Shown here piece by piece: positions 42,201 through 55,189 of a stretch of DNA of 64,000 nucleotides. The notes below the pieces were generated by a model. The model had not been told where the DNA came from. It saw only the letters and a program-made list of their open reading frames with translations, and ran no database searches. The position numbers were made by a program, and so were the translations under genes. The DNA comes from Tachypleus tridentatus (taxonomy: Eukaryota; Arthropoda; Merostomata; Xiphosura; Limulidae): positions 98,116,672 to 98,180,671 of the forward strand of contig NC_134827.1 of assembly GCF_004210375.1 (NCBI RefSeq). Reading direction: 5' to 3'. Every line of letters starts with the position of its first letter. Position 1 is the first letter of the stretch.

Positions 42201-45200
42201 CATAATCTTTCTCATGATTCATGACAAGCACACATTTTACTAACTGACAACACATAACTGTATAGTGGTGCGAGTGATTAAAAGAGGTTACCTGTCCAGG
42301 TAGCCTTTGACCTCCCTTGCAGGGAAATTAGGTTGAAATGAAATTACTTTCAGTATAAAACTATTAAAGATAAATAATCAAATGCAAGTGATAATTAATC
42401 AATCTGTTCTTTAAAAGTTTCTGCTAATTCTATAATATTCCATGGTCTGTAAATTACATTACGAAAACACACACACTGGATTGAGGGAAATTTTTTAATT
42501 CTAAAATAAACATCTAAATTAACCATTGAAATGTTTTAAAAAGGCAATTGTTTTTAAAAGTTGGGGAAAAAAATTGGAGTTCTACAGTATTTTGGCAAAG
42601 TCAGTGAAGGAAATAAAAACATGATATACATACATGTACTTGGTGTTGCACTGATTAGGAATCTGTCTAAATATACCTGAAGAAGATCAATATGTAATAT
42701 TGTTAAAGAAAATATTTTGCAATTCCTTGATACAAAACAGAATATTGACACTGACCATATGATAAATAAAAAATAATCTGATTTTAACACGTAAAAAAAC
42801 ACATACTTGGACATATAGCCATGACGACAAAAACTTGTTGAAACGTTGTACATTTTTCACTGCTTTAAACTTGTAATAAAATTTTCTTTGATACTCATTC
42901 AAGCTATTTCCAAACCGTATTAGTCTCAAAATGTATTTTTTTTTTAATAATCCAATGTACTTGGACACATAATTACTGTTTTATCTTCACACTAAAAACA
43001 TGCCAGAAAATGGCTTTACTTTGAAATCATTGGAGTTTTCCATGTTTTAGTTTCATAAAAATATAATGCAGCACTTGAAGTGGGAGGAAACCAAAAAGCA
43101 GGATGATTTGTGAGATGTTTAAGCTGAGTACTATATTTCTTGTTTTTCATGTGCATTATTTATTTATTACTATAAAAGTAAGCAAAATGTAAACAAAACA
43201 GAAATGTATTAGATTAGATTAGGCAAAATAATGGGAAAAAAATTAACCTAAAAATTCTACATTAAGTGTGTTCACAAACAGCTCATATATTACATTCAAT
43301 ACATTAATTAATGCTTGCTAATTGTTTGGTAAGTATCTTGCAATTCGTATGGTAATAATTAAACATGCTTCAAAAGGCAATAAAATAATATCATTAAGTA
43401 ATTTAAATACATTGTCATTAGTCTTAAGCTACTTAGGATAAACAATTGTTGTTTAGGTTTGTTTAATTTTTTAATGTGGTTACCCAAGTTAATCAAATCT
43501 GCTCAGTCCATATAGAGTTAGCAGTAGGAAATATAACACATAAAATATAAAGATTTACTGATGACGTATTTGTTAAGAGGTTTTAGGCATTGCACAAACG
43601 AAATTTGAAATTTTTAGACGAAGAAACTATTTTTAATCTTGACATGAATTATTATTACTTTGCACTCTGAGCAGTCTACACTGTAGCTTTGAATATTTAT
43701 GGACAAATGTTTAACAAAGAGCCCTAATTTTAAAAAATCTGATTTTACATTTATTCAATGTTTATCATATTTTGTGAAGATTCACGAGCCATGTTAACCC
43801 TCCCTTGCAATAGGCTTAGCAAAATCAACAAAGTTTGTAACCTAATTAAACTTTATAGTTTCCATACTGTAACTTCTAACATGTTTTATCTTCATTTTTT
43901 ATCTGCATAATCCATAAAACCTTTTCAGTAAACCTTAATATTTTGTTATTTTTTCTAATAGTAACTCTATACGAGTTTAGTCAGTTTGACAGACCTCGTA
44001 AATGTTATAAAAAAAAATACAAAGTAAATGTAATTTACCAATTTTTAGCCATGGCAAATTGGACCATAGAACAGTTCTTAGTTTATTTACTTTTTGAAGT
44101 ACAAAGTTCTAACTCGTGGTTCATCATCTCTTAAATGATTTAAGAACTAATTACAGTTTTTGACTCAGGAGGTCAAACTCATTCAATTGATGTATTTTAC
44201 CATGTCCAAGGTCTCGCAGATTAATTTAATCCTACTTCAAAGAATTTCAGTTTGGGGTAGGCTGGTAGAGATTCTGATGAATAATAAAATCAAACTGGGT
44301 ATATGCACACCCGATGCTTTGTTTTGCTGGCACATAGAAATATAGCTAATAAAGAGGAAACAGAAGTTTCGTGAATTACCCTCCTGATTGAAAATTGTAA
44401 TTATATTTGAATTGTTCAAGAGATGACAAAACAATCAACTAAAAGTTTGTACTTGAAAAAAAAAAAAAACAGATGTTTTATGAGTCGCCATACCACAGCT
44501 AAAAAACAACAACAAAAGAATAAAACTATTAGTGATGGGAACTGCCAGCCAATTGTTTCACAATGCTATTGTGATGCCATTACAATGAAAATTATTGTAA
44601 AGATGAAAAAGTGTGACAGTAAGAAAAAACAGCTTCTTTTCATGGCTTATATTACAAAGCTGTTGGAACCTTCTTTCTTTATAACTTGATCAAACAAAAG
44701 ACAATCACCAAATGAAGCTAAACAAAAGGATATCTGCTGAGGTAAGATGGTTTTTCGTACTGTGTCCTAACTGATGTAGAGAATTGAGCTTGAGAGTAGA
44801 CGGTTCACTGTTGCTTACAGAAGATCGGGCACTAAGAGTCACCCTTTTCTTAACTGGTGAGCTTTTCTGAGAAATACACGACTTTGGTAATGTGCCAGTG
44901 ATTAGTCCTTGAGGAAATTTCAAAGCTGCCAACTTTAACCCTTAAACAAAAAATGACAAATGGTTTACAAAAGTGACTAAACTGCTAAAAGATATATCTG
45001 TATGAAACATTGAAATGAAAATTAGAATACAGTACTTCAAGTCGTTAAAAGTTCCAGCCAACTATAAAATTAAGTAGGCAATTAAAAAAATTGTAACTTG
45101 TAAGACACTTGTGCAGTATTCACAGAAATTTGCTGAGATATACAACAAATACAATTCTTGTCTTTCTCTTTTTAATCTAAGTTTCTCTAGCATAACATAC

Positions 45201-48200
45201 ATAGTCAAGACCACCAAGATATATCAATTTTATTTGTAAGTAACACATCTGAGTTAAAATAAAATTTGAAACTTTAGGATTTATAACTTGTTTAATTTAT
45301 GATTGTATAATTATTTCTATCCTTTAGATATTCTTATAAATAAAATAAGAAACTATTCCACAACACAGAATGATCTAAATCAAAACATTTTTTGTCCTTG
45401 AGAAATTCAAACAAATTACTATTATAATAATCACTTTTTCTTTACTTCTTTCATATTAAAACATTACATATTTCAATGTAATATTGCAATATTACATGTT
45501 TCAATATATTCATGCTAGATCCAAAAGTATTCCGTTTAAATAATATTTTGTATCGTAATAATAAAGAATTTCCAAAAATGTTTTGAAAATTTTTAACTTG
45601 TGTTAAATCTAACCACTTCACAGATCTAGATCACTTTCAACTTAGAATTTAATCAGGTAATTTAAACACATGGCAAAATCTCCTGCTGTATTGAGAACAG
45701 TTGACTTTGATAGTGATCAGATGTAAGAAATGAAAAATAAAATAAAAGATAATTAAATCAGTCTCATTAAGACTAGTGGAGGTTTAGTAAAATAGAAGGA
45801 TATATTTAACACACACCCTCGGGTAAACTGAAATAATAAATTTATCATCCTATATTCAAAACGCAAATGTTCACGTCACTAACTGTAATAATAGTCATAT
45901 ATAAATGATTAAATTCTGCACATATGGTTAGTCCTTACATTAAGATTATGACTGGAATTAATACACTGTATTAATAACTGGATTAAATGTACACAATAAT
46001 AAATATCAGAGGTATGACGTTATGGTCATTAACAAGGAACAGGAAAGAAATAATAATTATAATTATGTTGCAAACTGGAGCCACTGCTGGACATCGTGTG
46101 AGGCAATTCAAACATGATTATATATAAATATAAGAAAAAAACACACTCTTATGACATGTGCTGATGTCACTATTGGAAGTGACGCAGAGTAATTTAAACA
46201 CTGACCGTGGAATATTTGTAAGTGATGAGAAACAATAAGTGAATACAATTATGCCACCTACTGAAACTGACAAATACAATCCAGATACACTCATGCATTA
46301 AATGTATCTAACAAGAAACATCAGTGGAATGTGATCATGTGTAATATTAAAACAACTGTGTTCTGATGTAGTGATAAATCAAACAGGATAATTTGTGAAA
46401 TATAGGAAACAGAGGAATAATTTAAAAAAATAGAACAAACATTACTTTAAGAAATTATTCCAAAAAAATTATTCTCCAAATGTAGCACATTTTATGTTTC
46501 CATCTTTGTGATATGACTACTGCATTATTTGCACATGGATTGTTTTGAGTGAATAGGATATATCATACAGAACTACAGAAATTATTCTTACTACAAAAGT
46601 GAGCTTATAGAGTTTAAAGTAGGATATCAGTATAACTTTGGCACATAACTTGCTTAAAAACTGAGAAGTTTTGAGCGACAAAAATAAACACCTATTACTT
46701 AAAACTCAAAATGGATAAAACCTGGAAATCAACATAAGATGGGATCATTTGGCTATGACATTAACTGTCTTTTGTTAGTTATATCTGGAATTTGTTGTTG
46801 TTGTTTTTTTTACTTTTAACCCAAAATCACATTTTACGGATGCAAGTTGCATACAGTTTCAAAAGTAAAAAAAATACTAATTTGGGGGGTGAAGCTAACA
46901 TTTTCCAAAATTTTGAAGACAGTAAATTAAAAAGCAACAAAAAGTGTGTCTTGCTACTTCAGTAGAGAAGGTGTTAAACTTTATGAAGCATACTATAATT
47001 CTTTTACATAAAGCAAATTCTTAACCAGGCAACACTAGCAGCAAATACTTAAAAATCACTCAGAATTCAGCTAATAGCATGGTTTAGAAACAAGATAAAT
47101 TTACCTCCTGAAAGTAAAAATACATTGTCATATCCTCGTTGAACTAAAGTAGATGCCACATTGGGGGCAATTGTTTCATCTTCATCATATATTACAATGA
47201 TTTTACATGGTCTGTTTTTCTGGGATTTTGGTTATGAAAGTAACTAAACACAAGTGAAAATACAACTAATGTCTACAGAGTAAGGATAACTGTAAATTAA
47301 TTGTTACACATTAAAATATTATTTTAATATATAATTGACTTTTAATGTAACTAAGGTGTCACTTGTGTTTATCTGAATTAAAATTTTAACTCTCTCACTG
47401 TAAGTTCAATCGATTGAACCTAAAAATTTACACCAAATTCAACTTAAAAGTTTTCATACAATAACTTTTAACAAGTCTTATATATTTTGAAATTTTGCAA
47501 GCTTTCAGTAAACATTGAGTCACTTGTTGACAAAAAATCAAAATTTCTAACAAAGTATTTTCACTAAATTTCTGAATACATGTAGTTAAAGTGTTAAATG
47601 CTAAGGGTGTAAAGCAATTTTCATGTTAACATGAAAATTTTCATGTTACTTTTCACCTTTTTGTTTGCATAATTTATAAATCCTCAATAAATTTAAAACA
47701 TTTTTGTCCAGTAAAATCTTATATTTTATCTGTTAGTTTCTTTACTTTAACTCTATGTGAATTTGGTCAGTTTGGTCGAACTTGTAACCACCACAAAAAT
47801 TTACCTTTCTTCTTTATATAAGGACTTCAAATTGTAACATTAAACTATATTTATATTTAAACCTGTAACAGTATAAATCTACATCTACTTAAATGTATTG
47901 TTTTATTGCTCTATGACCTGTGTTTAACTAATATTCCCCCAAAACAAATTGTAAATTACTTGGCAAATGTGAGGTATATGTTTCCCAATCAAATTACATA
48001 ACACACAAGGTATTTGCGAGTCGCTTTTGAGAGCACCTTGTAAAAAGTTTATTATTTTTATTTATTTTACCTAATATGACCTAAAACATTTCTAATTCTT
48101 ACATGTTTGTTTGTTTTTGAACTTTGCACAAACCTACACAAGGGCTATATCCACTAGCCATCCCTAATTTTGTAGTGTAAGACTAGAGGGAAGGCAGCAA

Positions 48201-51200
48201 GCTCTGTACTCAAATAAGACTGAAGGCTGTTTTTTATGCTTTGTGTGAACAAGACTACATCAGAAAAAGTAATTTATGTTGAATTTCATACTTTTTGGAG
48301 AGGTAGTAAATAAATTATAGATGAGGAGATGCCTAAACAGCAAATATCACAATTCTCATACCAGGGGAATTCAGGATTTTTTTTATATTACCCTGTACAA
48401 TCATAAAGTTTTGTATCAGCTTCATTATGCAGAGTACAATTGTTCATAATCTAGCAAGTTGTAAAACTTTTAATTATGCCATTATCTTTAAAAAAATCAT
48501 GTAAAATTTAATATTATATCAGAAAACCCTAATTATTTTTTTAAATAATAATTCATTTTAGAAAATTTGAAACCACAAATCTCCTTTCCCTGATAAAATA
48601 ATCATAAATTTTAACATCCTCATAAAAATTGAAAAATGAGAAATAACAGCCTTGGTGGAAATTGTTTCACTTTCCAAGTAAATAACATGTTAAAAATAGA
48701 GAGTCTTTCAACAGATGTATCCCAGTTTTTGTCCTGTGATTTTCAATGAAACAACAAATCATATAAAACCAATGGGAATTCAGTCTGTCTGGAAAATGTT
48801 TTATCAGAAAATTATTTTTAACAAACACCTTTAATAATTAAAAACTAATTTTGTATTTATTAAATTTCCAAAAGGATACAAAATCCAACAGTTCTTTGGT
48901 TTCATAGTTGCATGACCTGGACAACATCGTGTATGGATAATTCTTGGCTGATTGAAAACATAAGAATAATATATTAAGCACATTCAGATGTTTTACAAAA
49001 CAACTGTTCTTAGTCGAGTTTTGTTAAAATCCCAGATTTACTAACAGATTTGTTCCTTCTGGACTCCAAGGAGTGGTAACATAAAACAATCTTATTATGC
49101 TTTGGTAAGTCATGGTAAACTGGTATGGATATTATTGTTACAAATTGTAAAAGATTTTCACAATATGTTAAAAAATAAAAGTATTACTTACATCAACAAT
49201 CCTTAGCATTAATTTCTAGTTTACAATTTCAACCTTGCATGCATATTATCTAATAAATGTTTATCATGTATTTATCTACATACAAATGATTTATTTTGTT
49301 TTAAATTTCACACAAAGCCACATAAAGGGTATCTGGGTTAGCTGTTCCTAATTTAGCAGTGTAAGACTAGAGGGAAGGTAGCTAGATTTTGTTTGTTTGT
49401 TTTTGAATTTCGCGCAAAGCTACGTGAGGGCTATCTGCATTAGCCGTCCCTAATTTAGCAGTGTAAGCCTAGAGGGAAGACAGCTAGTCATCACCACTAA
49501 CTCTTGGGCTACTCTTTTACCAACAAATAGTGGGATTGATCGTAACATTATAATGCTCCCATGGCTGAAAGGACAAGCATGTTTGGTGCAACAGGGTGAA
49601 GGCAGCTACACCACCCAACCATCGCCAACTCTTGTGCTACTGTTTCATTAATGAATAGTGGGATTCACCATAACATTACAATACCCCATGGCTGAAAATG
49701 CAGGTATGTTCGGTAATTAGGAACTTGAACCCACGACACTGAGGTAATGAGATGAATGCATTAACCACCAGGTTCAGTTAAAAATGAACTTTAATTACAG
49801 TTTCGTATGAATTTCAATACTATTTATATAAATTCAATGAAAATGGATCATATTTAAAATTAATTCTAACATATATACTGCCTGATGTATACTCATTATG
49901 TATTCTAAATACAAACTTTATTGTTAAATCTTACAACTTTTAATATTCTGCAAAGACTGGTTTTTGAGGCTGCAATCTGTTCAACACCCAAGGTATATGT
50001 CTCCAAGATAATAAACTTTTAGGAGATTTAGTATCAAGTAAATAATAGATATACTTGGTATAAACCCATATATTGATAAATATCTTGCAAGTTATAAATA
50101 TCTTCAAATTAATTTGTTTTTTGTAGAGCAAGTTTTATCATGTCAAACAAAGTGTTCTATAGTTTAAACCAAAACATTTGTTGAACTAGAAAAATGACAA
50201 AAACTAACCTATAATAATGTGGCATTCTTTATATGCATCTCTGTCTCGAACATCTAACAGCACATACGGTAAACTTGCTTCATCCAGCGAAACTGGATTG
50301 TATTCTGGAGAATTTTTAACACCCTTTCTTAAGTCTAATTCTCCAACTCCACTGATGACACTAAGATAAAAGAAACAAAAATTTATTAGCATCATTAAAC
50401 AAGATGCAAACTGGACATAATAACTTTAGGTTATTTAAAGTTGGATAAGTTGTCTTATCACTGCATTCTGTGATTAGTGTATTGTCTTATTTACCTGTAC
50501 AGTACACGAAAGACTTGTCTGATAACAGTTATAACAGTTATAAGATATGTTAATTCATCTTTATAAAGATAAAACTAGAAATAAAATAACAGCAAAGGGT
50601 AGTGGGAAATATAAAAAATGATAACGTGATGTAACGTATAGGAAATACTGATATAAAAATATTACAGCATGAATAACATCAATAATGTAAAGTGAGTTTC
50701 ATTAGAAGTTTAGTTTTTAAAATTTTTTTAAGAATTACACAAAAATCAACAATTCCAGGATCAAATTGACTTAAAATTACAAATAGGGATTCTAGAACTT
50801 ATTGTAGCATTATCAAATAAACCAACACAGCAAATTGAATCTAGTATCTTTGCAGATGGACAGTTAGACTTACTTTGTCTGGTTTCTTAACTTATTGACT
50901 GCCAAGTATTTCAGCTGCTACAATACAACTCTAAAGCTTCTTCATTTTGTAACTTTTTTCGTGATGCCATTATGGATCGAAAGTGAAACAATTTGTAAGT
51001 AGGTCAAATGTATATATGGTGCTAACATCTAGTGTTAAAGTTAGGTATTATTGAGAACAAATTAACTCGTCCGTGGCACTGTGTTACCAATCGGCTTGGA
51101 CAAGTTATCTCATCTACGGCACTAAACAAGTTAAAGTCAACAGTTAAAGTATAATTTCTTAAAGATCTTTCCATAGATAGTAAAACAGCTGAATAAGTTT

Positions 51201-54200
51201 TTGTATGTGGAATATTATAAAACTATAAACTTTACACTTTTAATAGACAATAAAAATAATTCAGTTACCAAACTAGACTTTGTAAGACTAAAATAGGGAA
51301 ATATGTGGCAATTAACTTGTTTACTGCTGTCTTTTTGTATATTCAGCATTACTTAGCTGTGAGAAACTGGAAAATTTGACACATCATAGTTTTAAGTAAA
51401 TGAAAAGTGATATCCTTGATATTGATAAGATACTGTTGAAGTGATAAAATTCATGACATTTCTTTTTTCAACCTTATAACTTATACTAGTAAAACTCTCG
51501 TAATGATTTGTTTTTAAATGTTTTACACATCTCTGAAGGATAACTAAATCAAATAATCTAACAATGCTTAAATTCAAAGCATTCATACCTTGTTTAAGAC
51601 GTCTTAGAAAAGTAAATAATCTTTATGCTGATTTCACTTGAAACACTTCTCACTGAAAGTATGTAAAAGCAAAATGTGACTGTCGTACCTTTGAAATGTT
51701 GATCTTGTAGTATCCAGATCAGAAACTTCACTCTGTGCACTAGAATACTGTTGTACTCCAGGTGAGTTTCTATAATTAGTCTCACCTCTGGCCAATGTTA
51801 CGTCACTATACTCTCCGTTATCTATAATGAATATTCAAAAAGATAAAACTAACCAGCTGCAACATTTGTCCACTATCATAAAATTAATCTGGAAAGCATA
51901 TATATATGATCAACTAGTGTTTGAAAACTCTTTCAAACTAGAACCTTTAAACATTTAACAGTAATGACCCTATAGGATGGAACAACAAAACTATAGTATG
52001 AGTGAAGGAGTTTTCACCACAAATATTATGATACTGGTGTGAACAAACTTAAAATTATTCATAATAAAACGTTTAACTTCTAGCAATGCTTTCTACCTGT
52101 TAACTTATGACTAATTCATATAGTTGTTTCTTTTGAAAGTACAATAACAAGAGGTTGATGAAACTGATTTTTTAAAATGAGTGTGGCTGGCATGAAATCA
52201 TGTGATGAGCATGTGCACTGTTAAATATTTTTTAGTTAGATGCTTGATAGAGTGTAACAATGAGGAAATTGTTTGCCATTTTATACATGTGTGTGTGCCA
52301 GCTAACTGTTTTATCCACGAATACAGATGTATTCAAGATGAGGAAAAACATGTGGATCCAGCTGAGGAGGCTTAGACTGCCATTAACAGACATGTACAGG
52401 GCTATACATAATGTTTTAGAACAAAATAAACATTTTTCTTAAAAAAAACAAAACATTAAACTTGTCTGGTACAATGAAAAGTATTTGAAACATCCAAAAT
52501 ATACTCCTGTACTCTTATTGATATATTATAAATGCTGGATGTATGTGATATAAATTAAATATATTAAAATCTAAGTCTAGAAACATTAACCATATTTTTA
52601 TATATTGAATTCTTTTAACTTTAAGAAAATTGATATTCTTACTTTGAAAACTTTTCAATAGTCTAGTGAATGTGTTTACAACTATAATATACAGTAGTGT
52701 GTCTGTGTGGATGTGTTTGCATAATGCAAATAGAATGATACATGTGAATTCTCCATGTAAATTTTATATCAAGTTTACAATTAAATTTATCATAAATATG
52801 CTTTAAATGTTCTAGTAGTAAGTTAAATAAAGCTACTGCCCTGTACAAGACTAGTTTTGCTCAAGTTTCTCTAACCTTTATGGATAAACCTTTGAATCTT
52901 TCATCAATCAATAAGACTTTACAACATTTACTCTCTACACACAGGGTCGGTCAAATTGACCGACCACCTGACCTCCCTGTACTTGCAAGTCTTTATAGAT
53001 TTAATACTTCTAACTTTCAATATAGTGTGCACATCTTTACAATATTAGGCAGTCTTTCACACATAAAAAAATCATTTTTTTCAGGGAAGTATTTTTAATA
53101 AACCAAAATAAAGATTCATTCATGAACATACTGAATATTTGTTTTGAATAACCCACGTGTATGGATGTTCATGTTGAGATCAAAAATACTTTTCTTCGTC
53201 TCAAACATCCCAAATTTTATCTGCATAATCTCTGAAATCTCATAAATACATTTTAAATGTTTTTCTCAGTAAAACTCTATTTTATTGGAAACAAATCTCA
53301 TTCACTTTCTTTTTTTTTTTTATCTAGAATGACTTCAAATGTAAGATGAAACTATATACATTTATCAAGTTAACTTTAAATTTGTAACATATATTTGTAC
53401 TTACATTTTATTGATCTTTGAACTGTGTTTACCTGCTGTTCACACCAATACAAGTTGCAAACCATTAGGAAGATGAGACACTCATGTTACATTATCAAAT
53501 TACATTACCCGTTGAGCTACTCCGTATTACTCTCATGAGTGCCTTGTGAAACATTTTTATTATATCAATATTGTTTACTTTATCTAATCTAACCTTAACT
53601 AACTCAAAGAGATATTTATTTTTACATTTTAGTTACTTTTATAATCATAAATAAATAATGAATATAAGAAATAAAGTACTTACCCAAGTATTCTTTAACC
53701 CTACATTTTAAAACTAATGACAGTAGTGTATTAGATAATTTTTATTTAATTAAATAATGTACCAAATAACATAGATTAAAACCATAAAACATACAAGAAA
53801 TATGCAACTTCTTCTAACAATCACAGTTTTTCTGGCTTTTTAACTATGTAACAGAACAGTTACAAATGTCTCTAACATAGCTGCTGCAATTCTTTGGGGA
53901 ACTGAAGTTGAATTAGAAGTGAAACTGACTATTTTGTGTTCAGAACACAACATTATACAATACATCATTCGAAAGCCTTGACTTTCTATTGGTAATAGAT
54001 ACTGTATAATTAAATATAAGGGAGAACTATTAACATTTCTTGAAAGAGACAATGTGACAGAAGAGGTCTGATTTTTACTTGATAGCTCTGTAACAAAACA
54101 AACTTGAATGCTATAAAAATTATGACAATTTTATTGTGAGTACTTTATGTTTAATTTTATAGTAGTTTCCTAGGGGGTGGTTAATAAAACAGAGATGAGA

Positions 54201-55154
54201 AAATATCCAGACAAAATGCATCATGTGAGTCAAATTAGAAGTTCAGTATTTCTTAGAAATTTAAAAACTTAAAATTTATATACTATTAATGTATGGGTTA
54301 TTAGCTAAGATTTTATGCTGTGCTAATTGGTATTATATAAACAAAAAATAGTTTAATTAAATTATGAATGTAAGACACTAAAATTTTGTGTCATGCATAG
54401 TAAAGGATATTTGAGGAAAGAAGGTTATAGTGAGAAAAACCCCATAGAGAAACAATTTAAAAATATATATATATCAAAATTTGGGATCTCTCCCTTACCT
54501 TCTCTTGTTTGTTGCTGTAATTCTTTGGCCACTTCTATAACCTGTGAGTGAAATTTTCTCAATAACTCTTAATATATAATAACTTAAAGCAAGTTAGTAC
54601 AAAAAGTTTAAATGTATTACACTAATTTATCTAAACCAAGATATATTGTCCAAAATATAAATACATGCATATTTGTTGTTAGAATACAAACAGAAATTAC
54701 ATTTATAAATTTACTGAACCTTGTTTGAGTAAAAATTCCATCGACATACTTTTGCTAATCTTAGTTTCAAATAGTGCACCACCAAAACATAATGTTTTAT
54801 TAACATATTAGTATCCCTGCTAATCTTCAATATTTTGAGATGGATAAAAATACTTTCTAATAAAATACATAATAAATAGTAAAGTTATTCTTCAATTAAT
54901 TATATAAGTTTTAGTGTATCTTGAAACATTCTAAGTTTATCTTAAACTATTTTCATGTTTCACAATAACTACTTGGTACTATTGTTATTAGAATGCAAAT
55001 GCAAACTGTTTCAATATTATTAACACTCCTACAAAAAGTGGGGCCTAATAGGCCCCAGAGCAACTTGAAAGGTTATTAATATTAGGCTAATAATTTTGTA
55101 TTTAAATGAAATTGCCATTTAAATCCTTTAATGAATGGATTAACAAGATTCCCA

Positions 55155-55189
<35 letters not shown>

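Noticed and set aside
42554-42968. Two minus-strand ORFs of 99 and 93 codons in a CEP41 intron
   Set aside because: Composition is that of AT-rich noncoding DNA; no match to CEP41 or any family I know, and part lies in a Penelope-like tail.
44423-44689. Lys-rich 88-codon plus-strand ORF
   Set aside because: Produced by an A-rich run at the end of a dispersed repeat; opposite strand to the gene and no similarity.
52260-52442. Small plus-strand ORF followed by AATAAA and a poly(A)-like run
   Set aside because: It looked like a processed pseudogene end, but the peptide matches nothing I recognise and no target duplication was found.
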